Source: Crenothrix polyspora (lineage in GTDB: Bacteria; Pseudomonadota; Gammaproteobacteria; Methylococcales; Methylomonadaceae). Taken from it: a stretch of DNA of 10,974 nucleotides. The DNA is taken from contig CAMDOP010000090.1 of NCBI GenBank assembly GCA_945903675.1, forward strand, positions 1-10,974, given 5' to 3'. The notes under the pieces were generated by a model. The model worked only from the letters and a program-made list of their open reading frames with translations, was not told the DNA's origin and searched no databases. The position numbers and the translations under genes are program-made. Below are positions 5,148 to 10,974 of the stretch, piece after piece (the stretch's first letter is position 1; each line of letters opens with the position of its first letter).

Positions 5148-8100
5148 ATGAGTCAAAGTATGCTACCAACCAGACAAGGTTTATATGATCCGCGCCATGA
5201 ACATGACGCATGTGGAGTGGGCTTCATTGTTCATATAAAAGGCAATAAAAGCCATGCCATAGTTAGCCAAGGCTTAGAGCTACTTAAGAACCTGACCCAT
5301 CGCGGCGCCGTTGGTGCTGATCCTTATGCTGGCGATGGCGCAGGCATCTTGATTCAAATGCCTGATACCTTTTTACGCGCTGAATGTGCTAAACAAGGCT
5401 TAGCACTTCCTGTTGAAGGAAAATATGCCGTAGGTATGGTCTTTTTACCTAGCGACGCATCCAATCACGCTACTTGCATTACGCTACTTACCGACATTAT
5501 TAAGCAAGAAAATGCCGTCTTACTCGGATGGCGCGACGTACCCGTTAATAATGATGGCTTAGGTGAAACAGCCAAACAGGTTGAACCTAATATTAAGCAG
5601 ATCTTCATCGGACTCGATGATGATTGCGCTGATCAAGATGCTTTTGAACGCAAACTGTTTGTTATACGCAAACAAGTTGAAAATGCTGTCCTCGATTTAA
5701 ACCTTGATCATGGCCATGCATTTTATATACCCTCGTTATCAACACGTACTTTAGTTTATAAAGGCATGTTATTAGCAAACCAAGTCGGCTCATACTACCC
5801 TGACTTACTTGATGAACGCCTAGATAGCTCAATGGCCTTAGTTCATCAACGCTTTTCTACTAACACTTTCCCGACATGGGATAGAGCTCACCCTTTCCGC
5901 ATGATTGCCCATAACGGCGAAATCAACACCTTGCGTGGCAATGTTAACGGCATGGCTGCACGCCGTCACTCTATTGCCTCTAAAGTTTTAGGCGAAGATG
6001 TACACAAATTATGGCCGCTCATTGCTGAAGGCCAATCTGATTCTGCTTGCTTTGACAATGCACTAGAACTTTTAGTCGCGGGTGGTTATACGCTCGCTCA
6101 TGCCATGATGTTGCTAATTCCAGAGGCTTGGTCAGGCAATGTAATGATGGACGAAAAACTACGAGCCTTCTATGAATATAATGCCGCCCTAATGGAACCA
6201 TGGGATGGTCCAGCCGCTATTGCCTTCACTGATGGCCGTCAAATAGGTGCAACATTAGACCGAAATGGTCTGCGTCCAGCCCGCTATTTAGTAACCGATG
6301 ACGATTTCGTTATCATGGCCTCAGAAATGGGGGTATTAGACATACCTCAACATAAAATCATCAAAAAATGGCGCTTACAGCCAGGCAAAATGCTGATGAT
6401 TGATACTGAACAAGGACGTATCATTGATGATGCTGAATTAAAAGCTGAATTAGCTAACTTACATCCTTATTCAGACTGGCTAGATAAGACGCAAATCTTA
6501 CTATCCAAACTACCTACTGAAGTATCAGCCATGGCGCCCGATGCCAATACGCTAATGGACAGACAACAAGCTTTTGGCTATACGCGGGAAGATATAGAGT
6601 TCATCCTAAAGCCTATGGCAATAACTGGGTTAGAAGCGATTAGCTCTATGGGTATCGATGCAGCGCTTGCGGTATTATCAGAGCGCCCTCGCATGCTGTA
6701 CGATTATTTCAAGCAAGGTTTTGCTCAAGTAACCAACCCAGCGATAGATCCTATTCGTGAAGAATTGGTGATGTCATTGGTTTCATTGATTGGTCCACGC
6801 CCTAATTTACTTGGCTTGGATGAAGGCGGCACGCATATGCGTCTCGAAGTCGACCAACCTATTCTGACCAATCAAGACTTAGAGAAAATTCGCCGTATTG
6901 AAGCGAAAACAGGTGGCGTATTTAAAACCAAAACCTTAACGCTATGCTATCCATCAGACATGGGCAGTCAGGGTATGGAAGGCGCACTGAACAAACTTTG
7001 TTCTGCGGCAAAACAAGCGGTTATTGATGGCAACAACATTCTGGCACTTTCTGATAGGGATCTTGATGCTGCACATGTCGCCATCCCTGCACTGCTCGCA
7101 ACTTCGGCAGTACACCACTATTTAACCTTAGAAGGACTAAGAACTAGAGTAGGCTTGGTTATTGAAACAGGTGAAGCCCGCGAAGTTCATCATTTTGCTT
7201 TATTAGCCGCATATGGTGCTGAAGCCATCAATCCATATCTGGCATTAGATACATTAAGCGGTTTGTGCACAGATATTGCTGACTTAACAGAATATGAAGC
7301 GCATAAACATTATGTCAAGGCGGTTTCTAAAGGCTTGCTAAAAGTCATGTCTAAAATGGGCATTTCAACTTATCAATCTTATTGTGGCGCACAGATTTTC
7401 AATGCCATAGGCTTGTCTGAACCGTTCCTAGATCGTTATTTCACAGGCACCACTAGTACGACTGAAGGCGCAGGTTTAGCAGAAGTCAGTGAAGAAACTA
7501 TTCGTCGTCATCGCCTTGCGTTCGGCAACGCACCTTTATACCGCAATGCCTTAGATATAGGTGGTGAATATGCTTACCGCATACGTGGCGAAGCCCATAC
7601 GTGGACGCCAGCGACCATCAGCACTTTGCAACATGCTACCCGCACCAACAACCCTGATCTGTATGCTGATTTTTGCCGTTTAATCGATGAGCAAAACGAA
7701 TCATTGCTGACCTTGCGCGGCTTAATGACCTTTAAAGAAGATGCCGATCCTGTACCCTTAGAGGAAGTAGAATCTGCAGCCGATATCGTTAAGCGTTTTG
7801 CCACTGGCGCCATGTCTTTTGGTTCAATTTCTTATGAAGCGCATACCAATCTAGCCATCGCTATGAACCGTATTGGCGGAAAATCGAATACGGGAGAAGG
7901 TGGAGAACTTCCTGAACGTTTCAAAACCTTACCCAACGGCGACTCTATGCGCTCGGCGATCAAGCAAGTCGCTTCGGGTCGTTTTGGTGTAACTACTGAG
8001 TATTTAGTTAACGCTGATGATATACAAATTAAAATATCTCAAGGCGCAAAACCGGGCGAAGGTGGGCAGTTACCAGGCCATAAAGTCGATGCCGTAATTG

Positions 8101-9767
8101 CTAAAGTTCGTCATTCTACGCAAGGCGTAGGTTTAATATCGCCACCGCCTCATCATGATATTTATTCGATTGAAGATTTGGCTCAGCTGATTCATGATTT
8201 GAAAAACGTCAATCCAGAAGCTCGCATCAGCGTTAAATTGGTTTCTGAAGTGGGTGTAGGTACTGTTGCAGCAGGTGTTTCTAAATCTCATGCTGATCAC
8301 GTCACCATCTCCGGCTACGACGGTGGCACAGGCGCAAGCCCTATGACCTCGATCAAACACGCTGGCTTGCCATGGGAAATTGGTTTAGCTGAAACCCATC
8401 AAACCCTAGTACTTAACAAACTGCGTGGCCGTATTGCTGTGCAAGTAGACGGTGGTTTACGCACAGGTCGCGATGTCATCATTGGTGCTTTACTAGGTGC
8501 AGATGAGTTTGGCTTTGCTACCGCGCCATTGATTGTTTCAGGCTGTTTAATGATGCGTAAATGTCATTTAAATACCTGCCCTGTCGGTGTTGCTACACAA
8601 GATCCTGTGCTACGTAAACGCTTTACTGGACAACCTGAACATGTGGTCAATTATTTCTTCATGGTTGCTGAAGATGTCAGACGCTGGATGGCAAAATTGG
8701 GCTTCCGTACCATTAATGAAATGGTCGGCCGTTCTGACAAACTGGATATGCAACGCGCCTTATCACATTGGAAAACGGATGGTTTAGACTTTAGTCGAAT
8801 TTTCTACAAACCAGACGTTGATGAGGATACCGCTGTTTATCATTGTGAAAGCCAAGATCACGGCTTAGAGCAAGCCTTAGATCATAGCTTAATTGCAGAG
8901 GCTCAACCTGCCCTAGAAAAAGGTCAGGCCGTCCAAATCAACACTCACGTTCGCAACGTCAACAGAACGGTAGGTGCCATGCTCTCAGGTCAAGTGGCTA
9001 AGCGTTATGGCCACAAAGGTTTACCTGAAGACACCATTGCCATTAAAGCTACGGGTATTGCTGGACAAAGCTTTGGTGCTTTCTTAGCACAAGGCATTAG
9101 CATCGAGCTTGAAGGCGAAGGCAACGACTATGTTGGTAAAGGCATGAGCGGTGGACGTATTGCTATATATCCACCTAAAGACTGCCCTATTGATCCTGCA
9201 GAAAACATTATCGTAGGTAATACGGTACTCTATGGTGCTATCAGTGGTGAATGTTACTTCAATGGAGTTGCCGGCGAACGTTTTGCCGTGCGTAACTCAG
9301 GTGCCCTTGCCGTCGTTGAAGGCCTAGGTGATCATGGCTGCGAATATATGACCGGTGGTGTCGTCGTGGTATTGGGCAAAACCGGACGTAATTTTGCCGC
9401 CGGCATGTCAGGTGGTATCGCCTATGTTTTGGATGAATCACGTAATTTTGACCAGTTGTGTAATCTATCCATGGTAGAGCTAGAACCGATACCAGAAGAT
9501 GATGATGCTCTTGAGCTCCTTGCTCATCAAGGTGGTGATTTAGAAACGCATGGTCGTGTACATTTAATGTCCGACATGACCCGTCATGACGCACAACGCT
9601 TAAAACATTTGATTCAAAATCATAAGCGCTATACGGGCAGCCCTAGAGCACAACACATACTGGATAATTGGCAGCATTACTTGCCGTTGTTTGTTAAAGT
9701 AATGCCGGTCGATTACCGTGCAGCGCTTAAACAAATTAAAGCAGAACAAGCCTCCCTAACTGCGTAA
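5148..9767 (+). CDS. gltB: Glutamate synthase (NADPH) large subunit GltB
   Basis: The large (alpha) chain of GOGAT hydrolyses glutamine, channels the ammonia, and aminates 2-oxoglutarate to glutamate with electrons from GltD. With the ATG at 5148 it has 1539 residues, slightly longer than E. coli GltB (about 1486). In order: a 21-residue propeptide; the class II amidotransferase domain with nucleophile C22 in HDACGVGF, HQRFSTNTFP (233 on) and AHNGEINTLRGN (N256, G257); a central domain (about 470-800); the FMN-binding synthase domain with AMSFGSIS (888 on) and KPGEGGQLPG (968 on); [3Fe-4S] ligands C1133, C1139 and C1144 in a CX5CX4C pattern; and a C-terminal glycine-rich beta-helix (about 1300-1480). 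The propeptide must be removed to expose C22. gltD follows after 26 nt on the same strand. All key residues are present. Confidence 0.98.
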   Translation: MSQSMLPTRQGLYDPRHEHDACGVGFIVHIKGNKSHAIVSQGLELLKNLTHRGAVGADPYAGDGAGILIQMPDTFLRAECAKQGLALPVEGKYAVGMVFLPSDASNHATCITLLTDIIKQENAVLLGWRDVPVNNDGLGETAKQVEPNIKQIFIGLDDDCADQDAFERKLFVIRKQVENAVLDLNLDHGHAFYIPSLSTRTLVYKGMLLANQVGSYYPDLLDERLDSSMALVHQRFSTNTFPTWDRAHPFRMIAHNGEINTLRGNVNGMAARRHSIASKVLGEDVHKLWPLIAEGQSDSACFDNALELLVAGGYTLAHAMMLLIPEAWSGNVMMDEKLRAFYEYNAALMEPWDGPAAIAFTDGRQIGATLDRNGLRPARYLVTDDDFVIMASEMGVLDIPQHKIIKKWRLQPGKMLMIDTEQGRIIDDAELKAELANLHPYSDWLDKTQILLSKLPTEVSAMAPDANTLMDRQQAFGYTREDIEFILKPMAITGLEAISSMGIDAALAVLSERPRMLYDYFKQGFAQVTNPAIDPIREELVMSLVSLIGPRPNLLGLDEGGTHMRLEVDQPILTNQDLEKIRRIEAKTGGVFKTKTLTLCYPSDMGSQGMEGALNKLCSAAKQAVIDGNNILALSDRDLDAAHVAIPALLATSAVHHYLTLEGLRTRVGLVIETGEAREVHHFALLAAYGAEAINPYLALDTLSGLCTDIADLTEYEAHKHYVKAVSKGLLKVMSKMGISTYQSYCGAQIFNAIGLSEPFLDRYFTGTTSTTEGAGLAEVSEETIRRHRLAFGNAPLYRNALDIGGEYAYRIRGEAHTWTPATISTLQHATRTNNPDLYADFCRLIDEQNESLLTLRGLMTFKEDADPVPLEEVESAADIVKRFATGAMSFGSISYEAHTNLAIAMNRIGGKSNTGEGGELPERFKTLPNGDSMRSAIKQVASGRFGVTTEYLVNADDIQIKISQGAKPGEGGQLPGHKVDAVIAKVRHSTQGVGLISPPPHHDIYSIEDLAQLIHDLKNVNPEARISVKLVSEVGVGTVAAGVSKSHADHVTISGYDGGTGASPMTSIKHAGLPWEIGLAETHQTLVLNKLRGRIAVQVDGGLRTGRDVIIGALLGADEFGFATAPLIVSGCLMMRKCHLNTCPVGVATQDPVLRKRFTGQPEHVVNYFFMVAEDVRRWMAKLGFRTINEMVGRSDKLDMQRALSHWKTDGLDFSRIFYKPDVDEDTAVYHCESQDHGLEQALDHSLIAEAQPALEKGQAVQINTHVRNVNRTVGAMLSGQVAKRYGHKGLPEDTIAIKATGIAGQSFGAFLAQGISIELEGEGNDYVGKGMSGGRIAIYPPKDCPIDPAENIIVGNTVLYGAISGECYFNGVAGERFAVRNSGALAVVEGLGDHGCEYMTGGVVVVLGKTGRNFAAGMSGGIAYVLDESRNFDQLCNLSMVELEPIPEDDDALELLAHQGGDLETHGRVHLMSDMTRHDAQRLKHLIQNHKRYTGSPRAQHILDNWQHYLPLFVKVMPVDYRAALKQIKAEQASLTA

Positions 9768-9777
9768 CCGTTTATTT

Positions 9778-9785
9778 AAAGAAGG
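9778..9785 (+). promoter_or_regulatory. gltD ribosome-binding site
   Basis: AAAGAAGG lies 8 nt before the gltD ATG at 9794 and fixes that start. It is almost exactly framed by two direct copies of TATTTAAA (9773-9780 and 9786-9793). No terminator or promoter is visible in the 26-nt gap, so gltB and gltD are probably on one mRNA. Confidence 0.8.
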
Positions 9786-9793
9786 TATTTAAA

Positions 9794-10974
9794 ATGGGAA
9801 AACCCACTGGTTTTATGGAACTAGCGCGCACTGAACGGAGCTATGAAGCACCGAGTGATCGTATAAAACATTATCGAGAATTCACACTCGCTCCTAGCGA
9901 CGAGAAAATGGCAGAGCAAGGTTCACGCTGCATGGATTGCGGCATTCCTTTTTGCCATCAAAGCTGCCCTGTTAACAACATTATTCCTGAATGGAATGAC
10001 GGAGTATTTCACGGCAATTGGCAAGAAGCCTTATCCGTTTTACATAGCACCAATAACTTCCCCGAATTTACCGGAAGTATTTGCCCTGCCCCATGTGAAG
10101 CGGCTTGTACGTTAAACTTAACCGACCAACCAGTCACTATTAAATCCATAGAACGTGCCATTATTGATAAAGGCTGGGCAATGGGCTGGGTAAAACCGCT
10201 GATTGCTGGGCAACGTTCTGGTAAACGTGTAGCGGTGATAGGCTCTGGTCCTGCTGGCATGGCCTGCGCGCAACAGTTAGCGCGTGCCGGACATGATGTG
10301 GTCGTTTATGAAAAGAATGACCGTATCGGTGGCTTACTACGTTACGGCATTCCTGATTTCAAAATGGAAAAGTCACACATAGACCGACGTATTGCACAAA
10401 TGCAAGCTGAAGGTGTGCGCTTTAGACCTAACAGCCATATCGGCACCGATATCCCCGTACAAAAAATATTGGATGACTTCGATGCTGTGGTTTTGGCAGT
10501 AGGTTCAGAAAAACCGCGAGATTTAGAAGTTGCAGGACGCAATGATTTCGAAGGCGTTCATTATGCGATGGATTTCTTACGTCAGCAAAACAAACGCAAT
10601 GCGGGCGACACCATCGCAGAAGATGTTGCTATTTCCGCAGCCGGCAAACATGTGGTTGTAATAGGCGGCGGCGATACCGGCTCTGATTGCATAGGCACCT
10701 CTATACGCCAAGGCGCCTTGTCGGTTGTGCAATTGGAAATTTTGCCTAAGCCTCCTGAAAAAGAAAATAAATTAACTACCTGGCCAAACTGGCCCAACAA
10801 GTTACGTACCACGACCTCACACGATGAAGGTATCAAGCACCGTTATTGGAGTGCCAATACCCAAAGCGTGACTGGCAAAGATGGCGTAATTACTCACCTG
10901 AATGCTGTAGAAGTAGAATGGAAACAAGAAGGCGGCCAATGGAAAATGTCAGATAAAGAAGGCAGTGCTTTTGC
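9794..10974 (+). CDS. gltD: Glutamate synthase (NADPH) small subunit GltD (partial, C-terminus beyond window)
   Basis: The small (beta) chain oxidises NADPH through FAD and passes electrons over [4Fe-4S] clusters to the GltB FMN. The 393 visible residues start with the N-terminal iron-sulfur domain: cysteines C46, C49, C54 and C58 (CxxCxxxxCxxxC) and C97, C101 and C105. Then come the FAD Rossmann motif GSGPAG (150-155) with acidic E173 ending the second strand, GGLLRYGIPDFKM (179-191), and the NADPH-binding GGGDTG (291-296). The WPNWPNKLR and SHDEG stretch is typical of GltD. Family members are around 470-490 residues, so roughly the last fifth is beyond the right edge. The conserved MGKPTGFME start agrees with the ATG at 9794 and its ribosome-binding site. 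Related FAD/Fe-S domains occur in dihydropyrimidine dehydrogenase and NfnB, but the gltB neighbour settles the assignment. Confidence 0.96.
   Translation, partial: MGKPTGFMELARTERSYEAPSDRIKHYREFTLAPSDEKMAEQGSRCMDCGIPFCHQSCPVNNIIPEWNDGVFHGNWQEALSVLHSTNNFPEFTGSICPAPCEAACTLNLTDQPVTIKSIERAIIDKGWAMGWVKPLIAGQRSGKRVAVIGSGPAGMACAQQLARAGHDVVVYEKNDRIGGLLRYGIPDFKMEKSHIDRRIAQMQAEGVRFRPNSHIGTDIPVQKILDDFDAVVLAVGSEKPRDLEVAGRNDFEGVHYAMDFLRQQNKRNAGDTIAEDVAISAAGKHVVVIGGGDTGSDCIGTSIRQGALSVVQLEILPKPPEKENKLTTWPNWPNKLRTTTSHDEGIKHRYWSANTQSVTGKDGVITHLNAVEVEWKQEGGQWKMSDKEGSAF

Noticed and set aside
6019..9594. Several open frames of 60-111 codons overlapping gltB, mostly antisense
   Set aside because: They are out-of-frame shadows of gltB, with low-complexity or His/Arg-rich translations and no family resemblance. 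The 111-codon one (9259-9594) lies opposite the GltB glycine-rich repeat.
10009..10836. Minus-strand open frames inside gltD
   Set aside because: The plus-strand gltD frame accounts for this region with conserved Fe-S, FAD and NADPH motifs. The antisense frames are by-products.

Overview
The window looks like ordinary chromosomal housekeeping DNA from a gammaproteobacterium of moderate-to-low GC content. The adjacent fabA and fabB genes (anaerobic-type unsaturated fatty acid synthesis), the TtcA protein and a full-length Slt70-type lytic transglycosylase all fit that class. The slt-gltB intergenic region carries two hairpin-rich modules. From memory they resemble intergenic repeats that are common in gammaproteobacteria, especially methanotrophs (Methylococcales). 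The lineage below class level is therefore an inference only.

Layout: the left 4.5 kb is a run of four minus-strand genes, read right to left as slt (4470-2563), fabA (2480-1965), fabB (1950-730) and ttcA (651, running off the left edge). fabA and fabB are 14 nt apart and form an operon. It is bounded by a weak terminator candidate at the end of slt and a strong hairpin (691-718) after fabB. A 677-nt non-coding divergent region (4471-5147) separates slt from the plus-strand gltB (5148-9767) and gltD (9794, running off the right edge). This region holds a GC-rich repeat module (about 4580-4750), a second hairpin module (4801-4832), an AT-rich stretch with small palindromes, and a good sigma-70 promoter (5011-5039) with a leader of about 100 nt for gltBD.

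Function: FabA makes and isomerises the C10 enoyl-ACP and FabB elongates the cis product, so together they supply unsaturated fatty acids for the membrane. Slt cleaves peptidoglycan in the periplasm. TtcA thiolates cytidine 32 of certain tRNAs. GltB and GltD form NADPH-dependent glutamate synthase, the second half of the GS/GOGAT ammonium assimilation route.

I found no mobile element with a transposase, no CRISPR array, no tRNA or rRNA, no defence genes and no convincing new multi-gene system. What merits a second look is non-coding: the composite repeat in the slt-gltB gap, alternative hairpins in the gltB leader, operator-like palindromes upstream of gltB, and a possibly leaderless ttcA.
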